Source of the DNA: Gammaproteobacteria bacterium
Lineage (GTDB): Bacteria > Pseudomonadota > Gammaproteobacteria > Steroidobacterales > BM003
DNA length: 13,055 nt
Assembly (NCBI GenBank): GCA_026193125.1
Contig: JAPHSC010000190.1
Span: 1-13,055 of the forward strand
Reading direction: 5' to 3'
A program made the translations under genes and the position numbers. Every line of letters starts with the position of its first letter. Positions within the stretch are counted from its first letter, which is position 1. Shown here one piece after another: positions 6,240-12,820 of the stretch. Below the pieces are notes generated by a model that had not been told where the DNA came from, ran no database searches, and saw nothing but the letters and a program-made list of their open reading frames with translations.

Positions 6240-7139
6240 ATGAGTACAGAATTTCACACCATCGGGCTCATGGGACGCACCCTGGACCCACTGATTAGCG
6301 ATACCGTGCACAGTATCGCCCGTTATCTGCGCGAGCATGGCCGCATTGTCTTATTTGAGGACAGCATAGCCCTGGGTCCTGAAGACGGCGACACACGCTG
6401 TCTGCCTGCCGAGGACCTGGTCAGGGCGGTGGACATGGTGATCGCTGTAGGCGGAGACGGCACCATGCTGCATGCCAGCCGCCCCGCAGCCGAGGTTGGC
6501 GTGCCTTTGCTTGGCGTGAACCGAGGGCGACTGGGTTTTCTGGCCGACGTAACACCGGACCGAATGCTGGAAATGCTGGAACAGATTCTCTCCGGCCAGT
6601 ACTTTGCGGAAGAACGGCAGATGTTACATGCCACGCTGGAAAACGAGCAGGGTGTGATCGAGGCGGTGGCACTGAATGATGTTTGTCTGCAGCGCTGGGA
6701 TACGGGTCGTATGCTGGACTTTGAAACCTGGATCGACGGGCGTTATGTAAATACCCACGGTGGCGATGGACTGGTGGTGGCCACTGCTACCGGATCCACC
6801 GGTTATGCACTGTCCTGCGGTGGCCCGATTTTGCAGCCAGATATGAACGCTGTGGTCATGGCGCCAATCTGTCCCCACACCCTGAGCGACCGACCGATCG
6901 TTGTCAGCGGCGACACCCACATTGTTATCCGGCTCCTGGAGCGTCCGGATACTCGGGCACACGTGACCTGCGATGGCCTGACCCTGGGGCCGGTCCAACC
7001 CGGCAAACAGGTCACCATCGTCAAGGCTGAACGTCGGGTCACCCTGCTTCACCCCAAGGGTTACGACTACTACCGCATCCTGCGCTCCAAGCTGCACTGG
7101 GGACGGAGTAGCATGTTGCGATCCAGACCAGAGGACTGA
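6240..7139 (+). CDS. nadK: NAD kinase NadK
   Basis: NadK phosphorylates NAD to NADP using ATP, the only de novo route to NADP(H); it is cytoplasmic. The 299-residue product has the family length. It carries GGDGTML (71-77) with the catalytic Asp 73, GVNRGRLGFLADV (92-104), the ALND motif, and DGLVVATATGSTGYALSCGGPIL, the NAD-binding signature (other NadKs often read STPTGSTAYSLSAGGP). The PICPHTLSDRPIVV stretch follows. The ATG has GGAAAG 3 bases upstream, a rather tight spacing. The gene diverges from hrcA and is followed after 6 bases by recN, so the two form an operon. The promoter is not obvious: the upstream DNA holds TATAAC and TATACT boxes in an AT-rich direct repeat but no good -35. 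Gene identity is secure. Confidence 0.96.
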   Translation: MSTEFHTIGLMGRTLDPLISDTVHSIARYLREHGRIVLFEDSIALGPEDGDTRCLPAEDLVRAVDMVIAVGGDGTMLHASRPAAEVGVPLLGVNRGRLGFLADVTPDRMLEMLEQILSGQYFAEERQMLHATLENEQGVIEAVALNDVCLQRWDTGRMLDFETWIDGRYVNTHGGDGLVVATATGSTGYALSCGGPILQPDMNAVVMAPICPHTLSDRPIVVSGDTHIVIRLLERPDTRAHVTCDGLTLGPVQPGKQVTIVKAERRVTLLHPKGYDYYRILRSKLHWGRSSMLRSRPED

Positions 7140-7145
7140 TCAGCC

Positions 7146-8837
7146 ATGCTCAGTCATCTGCATATTCGCAACTTTGCCATCATTGACGAGGTCGAACTCG
7201 AACTTGACCAGGGCCTGACTGTGCTCACCGGTGAAACGGGCGCAGGCAAATCGATCCTGCTGGATGCCCTCGGACTGCTGCTGGGTGACCGCGGTGATGC
7301 CAGCTTCGTACGCCATGGTGCTCAGCGCGCCGAGTTGAGCGCTACCTTTGAGCTGGAGCACCTGCCCGATGTGCAAGCCTGGCTCGAGAGCCAGGACCTG
7401 GCTGCTGACCAGCAAGCCCAGGTTCGTCGCAGCCTGGGATCCGATGGTCGATCTCGCGCCTATATCAACGGCCAAAGCGTACCGGTGCAGACTCTCCGCG
7501 GCCTGGGCGAGCAATTGGTGGACATTCATGGTCAGCACGAACACCAAAGCCTTTCCAAGCGGGCGGTCCAGCTGGATCTGCTGGATTATCACGGCAAACT
7601 CATGGAGCAACGGGCGGCCGTCGCCACCGCCTATCGAAAATGGAACCAGCTACAGGAGAGGCTCGAAGCACTTCAAGGCAGCGAGTCCGAGCGCAGCGCC
7701 CGGCTCGACCTCCTGCGATACCAGTGCCAGGAGCTGACCCAGCTGAACCTGACGCAGGAGGAATTGCCGGAACTGGAGGACGAGCACCGTAAACTGGCCA
7801 ATTCAGGCCGGCTCGCGGAGCAGTCCAGGGCCTGTCTCGACGTCCTGTATGAGGCCGAGGATATCAATGCCTACCAGTCGGTAACCGGCGCGGTACAACT
7901 TCTTGAACCCTTGGCCAAACTGGACCCGGACCTGTCGGACATCCTCGAGATGCTCAAGGAAGCCTCAATCCAGGTGCAGGAAGCCTCGGACCAACTTGGT
8001 CGGTATCTGTCGGACCTTGATATGGACCCAGCCCGACTGGAATGGGTTGAGGAGCGACTGGCCGCCATCCACGCCCTGGCGCGCAAACATCGCTGCAGCG
8101 CCGAAGAACTTCCGGCGCTCGCCCTGCAACTGGCCAGTGAACTGGATGAACTGGAAAATGCAGACCAGAACCTGGAAAAACTGTCGGTCGAGTTGCGGCA
8201 GGCGCTGGCCGGGTACCTGGAACTGGCCAGGGATCTGTCACAAAGGCGTGCGCTGGCTGCCGGGGACCTGGGGGAACAAGTCAGCGCAATCATGCAGCAA
8301 CTGGGTATGCAGGGCGGCAAAATGGTTGTGGCGTTGGAGCAGTTGGGTGAGTCCCAATTCAGGCAGAACGGTTTGGACCGTGTGGAATTCCTGGTTAGCG
8401 CCAACCCTGGGCAACCACCGGCCGCATTGTCAAAGGTGGCCTCTGGAGGTGAGCTATCCCGTATCAGCCTGGCCATCCAGGTTGTGGCGGCCGCGGCAAG
8501 CCGCATACCCAGCATGATCTTTGATGAAGTGGATGCAGGTGTGGGTGGCGGAATTGCTGAAATCGTCGGTAAACGAATGCGCGAACTGGGCGGCGGACGC
8601 CAGGTTTTGTGCGTTACCCACCTGCCCCAGGTGGCCAGCCAGGCCCATAGTCACCTGAAAGTCACCAAGTTGACCGACGGAGAGCACACCCGTACCCGGA
8701 TTCACGCCCTGAACGTCGACGAAACAGTGGAAGAGCTGGCGCGCATGCTGGGTGGCGTAAAAATCACAGAACGTACCCGTGAACATGCGCGGGAAATGCT
8801 GGAAACCGCAAGCCAACCGCAGCGCAAGGCCCGATAA
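7146..8837 (+). CDS. recN: DNA repair protein RecN
   Basis: RecN is an SMC-like ATPase that binds DNA ends and tethers DNA during RecA-dependent double-strand-break repair. The 563-residue product has Walker A GETGAGKS at 29-36, a Q-loop region GQHEHQSL (129-136) and coiled-coil segments (about 150-220 and 300-370) around a central region. The C-terminal half-site has the ABC signature SGGELSR (433-439), Walker B with FDE at 459-461, and the THLPQVA switch region (491-497). The ATG lies 6 bases after the nadK stop, with GAGG about 11 bases upstream. It converges on fur with only 6 bases between stop codons and no obvious terminator. In E. coli recN is strongly LexA-controlled; no CTGT-N8-ACAG box was seen upstream of nadK or recN here. 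Confidence 0.97.
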   Translation: MLSHLHIRNFAIIDEVELELDQGLTVLTGETGAGKSILLDALGLLLGDRGDASFVRHGAQRAELSATFELEHLPDVQAWLESQDLAADQQAQVRRSLGSDGRSRAYINGQSVPVQTLRGLGEQLVDIHGQHEHQSLSKRAVQLDLLDYHGKLMEQRAAVATAYRKWNQLQERLEALQGSESERSARLDLLRYQCQELTQLNLTQEELPELEDEHRKLANSGRLAEQSRACLDVLYEAEDINAYQSVTGAVQLLEPLAKLDPDLSDILEMLKEASIQVQEASDQLGRYLSDLDMDPARLEWVEERLAAIHALARKHRCSAEELPALALQLASELDELENADQNLEKLSVELRQALAGYLELARDLSQRRALAAGDLGEQVSAIMQQLGMQGGKMVVALEQLGESQFRQNGLDRVEFLVSANPGQPPAALSKVASGGELSRISLAIQVVAAAASRIPSMIFDEVDAGVGGGIAEIVGKRMRELGGGRQVLCVTHLPQVASQAHSHLKVTKLTDGEHTRTRIHALNVDETVEELARMLGGVKITERTREHAREMLETASQPQRKAR

Positions 8838-8843
8838 AGAGGA

Positions 8844-9281
8844 TCAGGAACCAGTGTTTTTGCGGTTCGGACAATTCTTGTCCTGGCAACTGCCCTGCAG
8901 AATCATTGAGTGATCTGCGATCTTGAAGCCGTGCTCCTCGGCAATTTGCACCTGACGTTGTTCGATAAGCGGATCCACAAATTCCACAACCTTGCCGCAG
9001 TCCACACAGACAATGTGGTCATGGTGTGCGTGGTCGGATAATTCAAATACGGCGTGGCCGCCTTCAAAATTATTGCGGCTTACCAGACCTGCAGCCTCAA
9101 ACTGGGTCAGGACACGGTAAACCGTGGCCAGCCCGAAATCCTCCCCCTTCTCCACCAACAGGCGGTAAACATCTTCGGCACTCAAGTGCCGCCTGTCGCT
9201 GGAATCAAGCACTTCCAGGATCTTCCGCCTGGGAAGCGTGACCTTCAGACCCGCCTTGCGTAGCTCCTCGTTTACCGGCAT
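8844..9281 (-). CDS. fur: Ferric uptake regulator Fur
   Basis: Fur is a dimeric metal-dependent repressor that binds Fur boxes when loaded with Fe(II), controlling iron uptake and oxidative-stress genes. The 145-residue product has an N-terminal winged helix (about 1-80) including GLKVTLPRRKIL and ATVYRVLTQFEAAGLV. The C-terminal dimerisation domain has the metal motif HAHHDH (84-89), Cys 92 and Cys 95 in CVDCGK, and a second pair at Cys 132 and Cys 137. The ATG has AAAGGA at 5-base spacing. It diverges from bamE, as fur and omlA do in Pseudomonas, and converges on recN. A sigma-70-like promoter and a leader hairpin lie upstream. The full Cys and His set supports true Fur rather than Zur or PerR. 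Confidence 0.95.
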   Translation of the reverse strand: MPVNEELRKAGLKVTLPRRKILEVLDSSDRRHLSAEDVYRLLVEKGEDFGLATVYRVLTQFEAAGLVSRNNFEGGHAVFELSDHAHHDHIVCVDCGKVVEFVDPLIEQRQVQIAEEHGFKIADHSMILQGSCQDKNCPNRKNTGS

Positions 9282-9301
9282 TACAATCCTTTAACAGTAC
9301 A

Positions 9302-9317
9302 GACCTGTGCCCAGGTC
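9302..9317. other. Stem-loop in the fur leader
   Basis: GACCTG (9302-9307) and CAGGTC (9312-9317) are perfectly complementary around a 4-base loop. On the minus strand it would sit 21 bases before the fur start codon, inside the mRNA leader. On the plus strand it is followed by ATTTTTG, so it also resembles a weak terminator facing bamE. It could equally be a protein-binding dyad. Confidence 0.4.
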
Positions 9318-9328
9318 ATTTTTGTTGT

Positions 9329-9357
9329 AGTATTTGCGCCGCATTATCGCCCACCAA
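9329..9357 (-). promoter_or_regulatory. Candidate sigma-70 promoter for fur
   Basis: On the minus strand TTGGTG (9352-9357), 17 bases and AATACT (9329-9334) give three and four matches to the consensus boxes. The predicted start near 9322 gives a leader of about 40 bases. The region is shared with the divergent bamE gene, whose own promoter I could not identify clearly. A GATAAT on the minus strand inside the spacer resembles one third of a Fur box but stands alone. Confidence 0.35.
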
Positions 9358-9373
9358 CAACTCTGGCTCCAGT

Positions 9374-9721
9374 GTGACAGGCAAAACCGACAAAAAATCG
9401 AAATTTCCGCGAATCAGCAAAGCAATAGTGGCGCTGATGTGCGCGTTTTCGCTATCCGGATGCGTTTACAAGGTGGACATTCTGCAGGGGAATCACCTCG
9501 ATCCCGATGCCATTGACCAGATTGAGGTCGGCATGACCCGCAGCCAGGTGCGTTTTATCCTGGGCACGCCCATGGTAAAGGATCCCTTCCATGCCGACCG
9601 CTGGGACTACGTGTATTACTTCAAGAAAGGTGGCAGTGACAACCCGGTGCGCGATCGCCTGATTGTCTATTTCGACGGCGATAAGGTCGCCTCACTGGAT
9701 AAGAACGCCCCGATCGGCTAG
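9374..9721 (+). CDS. bamE: Outer membrane assembly lipoprotein BamE (SmpA/OmlA)
   Basis: BamE is a small lipoprotein of the BAM complex that inserts beta-barrel proteins into the outer membrane. The 115-residue precursor has a basic N-terminus, a hydrophobic segment (about 17-26) and a lipobox LSGC with the lipidated Cys at 30. The mature part has the SmpA/OmlA fold signatures IEVGMTRSQVRFILGTPMVKDPFHADRWDYVYYF in pieces: GMT (53-55), LGTP and the W-DYVYY strand. The start is GTG. It is the only start in this frame that keeps the full signal peptide, but no clear Shine-Dalgarno precedes it. Four residues after the lipidated Cys is the DILQGN motif common in BamE. It diverges from fur and converges on rnfH. 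Family assignment is secure; the exact start is less so. Confidence 0.93.
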   Translation: MTGKTDKKSKFPRISKAIVALMCAFSLSGCVYKVDILQGNHLDPDAIDQIEVGMTRSQVRFILGTPMVKDPFHADRWDYVYYFKKGGSDNPVRDRLIVYFDGDKVASLDKNAPIG

Positions 9722-9735
9722 CCCGGGCAGCGGGC
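9721..9735. other. Small stem-loop between convergent bamE and rnfH
   Basis: GCCCG (9721-9725) pairs with CGGGC (9731-9735) around a 5-base loop, starting at the last base of the bamE stop and ending 3 bases before the rnfH stop. No T-run follows on either strand, so it is at most a weak or rho-assisted bidirectional end signal. Confidence 0.35.
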
Positions 9736-9738
9736 CCT

Positions 9739-10077
9739 TCAGCCTTCATCACCATCGCCCTCATCAATCTTGTATGACTTGCCCATGGTTTTTCCCTCCG
9801 CAGCCAGCCGCCGCCTGACTTCCTTGGGGTCCGCCTTCAAGGGCCGGTAAATTTCCACCCGGTCGCCCGGTAGCAGGGCCTCGGAAGGCTTGGCCAGCCG
9901 ACCGAAAATACCCAGCTTTTGCCGTGCCAGGTCTATCTCCGGATGTAGCGCAAGAATTCCTGAGCTCTCAATCGCCTGCATCACGGTGGTATTCACCGGC
10001 ACCTGCAAGGACAGCAAGGTCTGTTTCTCGGGCAAGGCATAGGCCACCTCAACCGTCATTCCAGAAATGCTGTCCAT
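9739..10077 (-). CDS. rnfH: RnfH family protein (RatB-like ubiquitin-fold protein)
   Basis: This family has a beta-grasp (ubiquitin-like) fold. In E. coli the homologue is RatB/YfjF, encoded beside ratA; the molecular role is not established. The 112-residue product has the family start MTVEVAYALPEKQTL, a TTVMQAIESSGIL helix, and the C-terminal VEIYRPLKADPKEVRRRLAAEG stretch that closely resembles E. coli VEIYRPLIADPKELRRQ. The tail is short and acidic. I chose the ATG at 10077 because GGGGTGG lies 3 bases upstream and the length before VEVAYALPEKQ matches E. coli. The ATG at 10059, six codons later, is the alternative. It converges on bamE and lies 83 bases downstream of the transporter gene. 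The partner gene ratA is not present next to it. Confidence 0.9.
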   Translation of the reverse strand: MDSISGMTVEVAYALPEKQTLLSLQVPVNTTVMQAIESSGILALHPEIDLARQKLGIFGRLAKPSEALLPGDRVEIYRPLKADPKEVRRRLAAEGKTMGKSYKIDEGDGDEG

Positions 10078-10128
10078 AGACCACCCCGGCGCACCGGATA
10101 AAAAAGCCAACCAAGGTCAGGCATCTCC

Positions 10129-10154
10129 GCCGCTGGGCACGGGGCCCCGGCGGC
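10129..10154 (-). terminator. GC-rich stem-loop after the transporter gene
   Basis: Arms 10129-10137 and 10146-10154 pair at eight of nine positions (one T-G opposition, a wobble or a mismatch depending on strand) around an 8-base loop. It begins 6 bases after the transporter stop on the minus strand. A run of six T residues follows only about 25 bases later, at 10100-10105, so this is a possible but not classical rho-independent terminator between the transporter and rnfH. Confidence 0.4.
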
Positions 10155-10160
10155 GTGGGC

Positions 10161-11549
10161 TTAAAGCTGGATCAAACCGGTGGCATGCAAAAACACCAGA
10201 ACCACCGCAGCGGGAGCCACGAACCTGGCCATCAGACGCCAGCCCTTGTACAAGAACCCGGTACCCACGCCCAGTTCTTCGCTGCTGGAGTTTCGGCACA
10301 ATATCCAGCCGGCAAATACAGTTATCAGCAGGCCGCCCACAGGCAGCAGAATGTTCGTAGAAAGGTATTCAAGGTTATCAAATATGGTTCCCTGCCAGAA
10401 CAGCTTGTCCTTCCAGATGCTGAACGAAAAAACCGTACCCATGCCCAGCAGCCAGGCTGCGACGGCCACCAGGATCGTCGCCTCGGTGCGCGGCCGGTAG
10501 AAGGTCTCCACTATCCAGGCCACCGCCGGCTCAATCAGGCCGATCGAGGACGTCCATGCAGCGAAGGTCACCAGCACGAAGAACAGCGCTCCGAAGTACA
10601 TGCCACCGGGCATTTGGCCAAAGGCCAGCGGCAATGCCTCGAACACCAGACCCGGACCGACTGCCGGATCCAGGCCATTGGCGAAAATAATCGGAAATAT
10701 CACCAGGCCGGCGAGGATCGCGATCGCTGTATCGGAAAGAGCCACAATCAGGGCGCTGCTGGTAATCGGCGCGCCCTCGGGCAGGTAGGCACCATAGGCC
10801 ATGATCGTGCCCATGCCGATGCTCAGGGTGAAAAAGGCCTGGCCCAGGGCTACCAAAATGCCCTCCGAGCTCAGGGCCTGCCAGTTCGGGCTGAACATAA
10901 AGTCCCAACCCCTGACGAAATCACCCTCGATGTAGCTGTAGCCAACGAGTAATAACAGGCACAGCACCAACAGGGGCATCAGAATGCGAACCGCACGCTC
11001 CAGGCCATGCTGGACACCAAGGGCCACCACCACAACGGTCATAATCATGAACACGCTATGACCAACCGTGGTCAAAACCCAGTCATCCGCGGTCGACTCG
11101 AAAAGAGCCGTCACTTGCTGCAGATTGGCGCCTTCGAAACTTCCGGTGAGGCTTTTCACAATGTAGGTCAGCACCCAGCCCGCAATCACACTGTAGAAGG
11201 ACAGGATCAGGAAACCGGCAAGTACCCCGATGGCACCCAACCATTGCCAGTGTCGCGAACTGCCCTCTTCTGCGCCGAGAATTCGCATCGTGGCGATCGG
11301 ATTCCTCCGGCCGCGCCGGCCAAGCAGGATTTCGGAGGTCATGATGGGCAGGCCCACGGCGAAGACCGCACCCAGGTACACCATCACGAAGGCGCCACCG
11401 CCGTATTCACCGACGATATACGGGAATTTCCAGATATTCCCGAGCCCAACGGCGGAACCGGTCGCGGCCAGCACGAATGCCAACCGGGAAGACCAATGGC
11501 CGTGCAATGAGGATCTGCGGTTGAATGTTCCCGCAGCTTGCTCGCTCAT
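10161..11549 (-). CDS. Sodium-dependent transporter of the neurotransmitter:sodium symporter (SNF/NSS) family
   Basis: Inner-membrane secondary transporters of this family (LeuT fold) use a sodium gradient to import amino acids or related small molecules; the substrate cannot be read from sequence. The 462-residue product has about 11-12 hydrophobic segments. The first has the family motif GSAVGLGNIWKFPY (31-44), which carries the unwound helix binding sodium and substrate. Typical later motifs are GQAFFTLSIGMGTIMAYGAYLP in the sixth segment region and FAAWTSSIGLIEP in the eighth. The ATG has a weak GGTAGG upstream. A promoter with TTGTCC and CAGAAT at 17-base spacing lies in the divergent region shared with smpB. 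The gene occupies the place where ratA often lies between rnfH and smpB. Family assignment is secure; substrate is unknown. Confidence 0.93.
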   Translation of the reverse strand: MSEQAAGTFNRRSSLHGHWSSRLAFVLAATGSAVGLGNIWKFPYIVGEYGGGAFVMVYLGAVFAVGLPIMTSEILLGRRGRRNPIATMRILGAEEGSSRHWQWLGAIGVLAGFLILSFYSVIAGWVLTYIVKSLTGSFEGANLQQVTALFESTADDWVLTTVGHSVFMIMTVVVVALGVQHGLERAVRILMPLLVLCLLLLVGYSYIEGDFVRGWDFMFSPNWQALSSEGILVALGQAFFTLSIGMGTIMAYGAYLPEGAPITSSALIVALSDTAIAILAGLVIFPIIFANGLDPAVGPGLVFEALPLAFGQMPGGMYFGALFFVLVTFAAWTSSIGLIEPAVAWIVETFYRPRTEATILVAVAAWLLGMGTVFSFSIWKDKLFWQGTIFDNLEYLSTNILLPVGGLLITVFAGWILCRNSSSEELGVGTGFLYKGWRLMARFVAPAAVVLVFLHATGLIQL

Positions 11550-11580
11550 AATTGCCTACCCAAGCTAATGAAGGGTGCGA

Positions 11581-11609
11581 ATTCTGAGGCAAAAAGGCCT
11601 GCCGGACAA
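11581..11609 (-). promoter_or_regulatory. Candidate sigma-70 promoter for the transporter gene
   Basis: On the minus strand TTGTCC (11604-11609) and CAGAAT (11581-11586) are separated by 17 bases, with four of six matches each. The predicted start is about 25 bases upstream of the transporter ATG. Confidence 0.45.
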
Positions 11610-11634
11610 CAGGAAATAGCGGAAAACACAAAGG

Positions 11635-11663
11635 TTTCGATTGCCAGCCCGGCCCCGTATAAT
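11635..11663 (+). promoter_or_regulatory. Sigma-70 promoter for smpB
   Basis: A perfect -10 box TATAAT (11658-11663) is preceded at 17 bases by TTTCGA (11635-11640), a weak -35 with three matches. Transcription would start near 11670, about 80 bases upstream of the smpB ATG. The strong -10 makes this the best promoter candidate in the divergent region. Confidence 0.5.
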
Positions 11664-11752
11664 TCGCCGCACCAGCAAAAGGGTCTGGTTTTTGACCGAC
11701 CTGACACGCCTTCGGCGACACGTGGCGGGCGTACACCCGGCTAAAGAGAAGC

Positions 11753-12241
11753 ATGAGCGGCAAGGCCAAGAAACCCAAGGGCGAGCATTCCAATACCATC
11801 GCCAAGAACAAAAAGGCGAGGTTTGAGTTCTTCATTGAGGAGAACCTGGAAGCCGGTATTGCCCTGGAAGGCTGGGAGGTTAAAGCCCTGCGGTCAGGGC
11901 GTGCCCAGATCACCGAGAGCTACGTATTGCTGCGCAACGGCGAGGCCTACTTGTTCGGTTGCCACATCCCGCCATTGCCTACCGCTTCCACCCACGTGAA
12001 ACCCGATCCCACCCGTACCCGCAAGCTGCTGATGCACCGGCGGGAGATCGACCGGCTGATCGGCGCGGTTGAGCGCAAGGGCTACACCCTGGTGCCGCTG
12101 AGCCTGTACTGGAGCAAGGGCAGGGCCAAGCTGGACATCGGCCTGGCCAAGGGCAAGAAGATGCACGACAAGCGCGACAGCGAAAAGGATCGCGACTGGG
12201 AGAGACAGAAATCGCGCATCATGAAAGCCTCCAAAAGGTAG
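11753..12241 (+). CDS. smpB: SsrA-binding protein SmpB
   Basis: SmpB binds the tRNA-like domain of tmRNA and delivers it to stalled ribosomes, where its C-terminal tail occupies the empty mRNA channel during trans-translation. The 162-residue product has the oligonucleotide-binding barrel with GWEVKALRSGRAQI (40-53) and KGYTLVPLSLYW. The conserved basic tail reads KGKKMHDKRDSEKDRDW, followed by RQKSRIMKASKR. The ATG has an AGAGAAG ribosome-binding site. It diverges from the transporter gene, and its tmRNA partner begins 159 bases downstream on the same strand, so both partners of the rescue system are neighbours. Identification is secure. Confidence 0.97.
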   Translation: MSGKAKKPKGEHSNTIAKNKKARFEFFIEENLEAGIALEGWEVKALRSGRAQITESYVLLRNGEAYLFGCHIPPLPTASTHVKPDPTRTRKLLMHRREIDRLIGAVERKGYTLVPLSLYWSKGRAKLDIGLAKGKKMHDKRDSEKDRDWERQKSRIMKASKR

Positions 12242-12245
12242 CATG

Positions 12246-12288
12246 TTTTTAGATTTTAGTTGCTTTTTCGTTACTTTTCGCCACTTTT
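12246..12288. other. Helically phased T-tracts upstream of ssrA
   Basis: Five runs of four or five T residues lie at 12246-12250, 12254-12257, 12264-12268, 12275-12278 and 12285-12288. The last four are spaced about 10-10.5 bases centre to centre, one helical turn. Such phasing predicts intrinsic DNA bending. The region sits between smpB and the ssrA promoter, where curvature or AT-rich DNA can raise promoter strength. Confidence 0.5.
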
Positions 12289-12297
12289 ATATACATT

Positions 12298-12319
12298 AAG
12301 CCCAAACTCAATTGGGCTT
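12298..12319 (+). terminator. Terminator-like stem-loop after smpB
   Basis: AAGCCCAA (12298-12305) pairs perfectly with TTGGGCTT (12312-12319) around a 6-base loop. The downstream sequence GAATTTCACATTTT is T-rich but interrupted. On the opposite strand an AT-rich tract follows. It probably ends smpB transcripts partly; its right arm also overlaps the -35 candidate of ssrA. Confidence 0.5.
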
Positions 12320-12347
12320 GAATTTCACATTTTCGACAGCATATATA
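12318..12347 (+). promoter_or_regulatory. Candidate promoter for ssrA
   Basis: TTGAAT (12318-12323) and TATATA (12342-12347) are spaced by 18 bases, with four of six matches each. An alternative is TCGACA (12333-12338) with TAAACT (12357-12362), also at 18 bases. The first would give a precursor leader of about 45 bases before the mature tmRNA end, the second about 32. Confidence 0.4.
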
Positions 12348-12368
12348 GGTAGCGGTTAAACTACCGCC

Positions 12369-12388
12369 CTCGTCTGTTCGCAGGCGAG
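12369..12388 (+). other. UUCG-loop hairpin just upstream of mature tmRNA
   Basis: CTCGTCTG (12369-12376) pairs with CAGGCGAG (12381-12388), eight pairs including one T-G wobble, around a TTCG tetraloop. It ends 12 bases before the mature 5' end of tmRNA and would lie in the precursor leader removed by RNase P. A second small dyad, GGTAG/CTACC, lies just upstream (12348-12365). Confidence 0.5.
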
Positions 12389-12400
12389 ATGATTACCACC

Positions 12401-12762
12401 GGGGGCGACATGGATTCGACGTGGGTTACGAACCTCCAGGTGCATGCCGAGGTGCAGGTTCCTCGTAAAACTGTTTGCAAAACTTTAGTTGCCAACGACG
12501 ACAACTACGCTCTAGCTGCTTAAAAACCAGCCTAGTGCCCTCTGGCCACTCCGTGCTTGTGCGGGTTGGATTTCAGGGGTCATACATCACAAGATCGCGA
12601 GTGAGGCATGTCTGGGGCCAAGCCGTTAAAACCTAACTGGACTGGTTTGTGGTTTTCCTCGCCCATCGGGTAGCCGCAAATAAGATTAAAGTATGGGATA
12701 AGCATGTAGAGCCTGTAGCAGAGGACTTACGGACGCGGGTTCGATTCCCGCCGCCTCCACCA
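12401..12762 (+). ncRNA. ssrA: Transfer-messenger RNA (tmRNA, one-piece)
   Basis: tmRNA acts as alanine tRNA and as mRNA to free stalled ribosomes and tag the unfinished protein for proteolysis. Its 362 bases nearly equal the E. coli 363. The 5' end GGGGGCG pairs with CGCCTCC (12752-12758) to form a 7-pair acceptor stem. A G-U pair at position 3 is the identity element for alanyl-tRNA synthetase. The T arm is GCGGG/CCCGC around TTCGATT. Discriminator A and an encoded CCA end the molecule. Conserved stretches such as GGATTCGACG, GGTGCATGCCGAGG, GACGACAACTACGC and AAGCATGTAG match E. coli. It works with the adjacent smpB. The reading frame is listed separately. Identification is secure, and both ends are fixed by the acceptor pairing. 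Confidence 0.96.
12491..12523 (+). other. tmRNA proteolysis-tag reading frame
   Basis: Starting at the resume codon GCC after TTTAGTT, ten codons encode ANDDNYALAA, followed by TAA. With the alanine carried by tmRNA itself the appended tag is AANDDNYALAA. It differs from E. coli (ANDENYALAA) by Asp for Glu at position 4. The LAA end recognised by ClpXP is intact. Confidence 0.95.
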
Positions 12763-12770
12763 ACAATGGG

Positions 12771-12800
12771 AAAAGGGTGCCCACAAGGCACCCTTTTTTT
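12771..12800 (+). terminator. Rho-independent terminator of ssrA
   Basis: AAAAGGGTGCC (12771-12781) pairs perfectly with GGCACCCTTTT (12787-12797) around a 5-base loop, and seven T residues follow the GC core (12794-12800). It starts 9 bases after the mature tmRNA end. It is a textbook intrinsic terminator. Confidence 0.92.
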
Positions 12801-12820
12801 ATTGTTTATGACGCCGTGTG

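Noticed and set aside
8838..8880. Terminator between convergent recN and fur
   Set aside because: A TTTTT run and scattered complementary AACCGCA/TGCGGTT segments exist, but no compact stem-loop adjoins the T-run.
10155..10952. 265-codon plus-strand frame opposite the transporter gene
   Set aside because: Highly polar, Gln/His/Arg-rich translation typical of an antisense shadow of a membrane-protein gene; no motif.
12738..12762. ssrA 3' end as an attachment site of an integrated element
   Set aside because: tmRNA ends are common integration targets, but no second copy of the 3' end and no integrase occur in the window.
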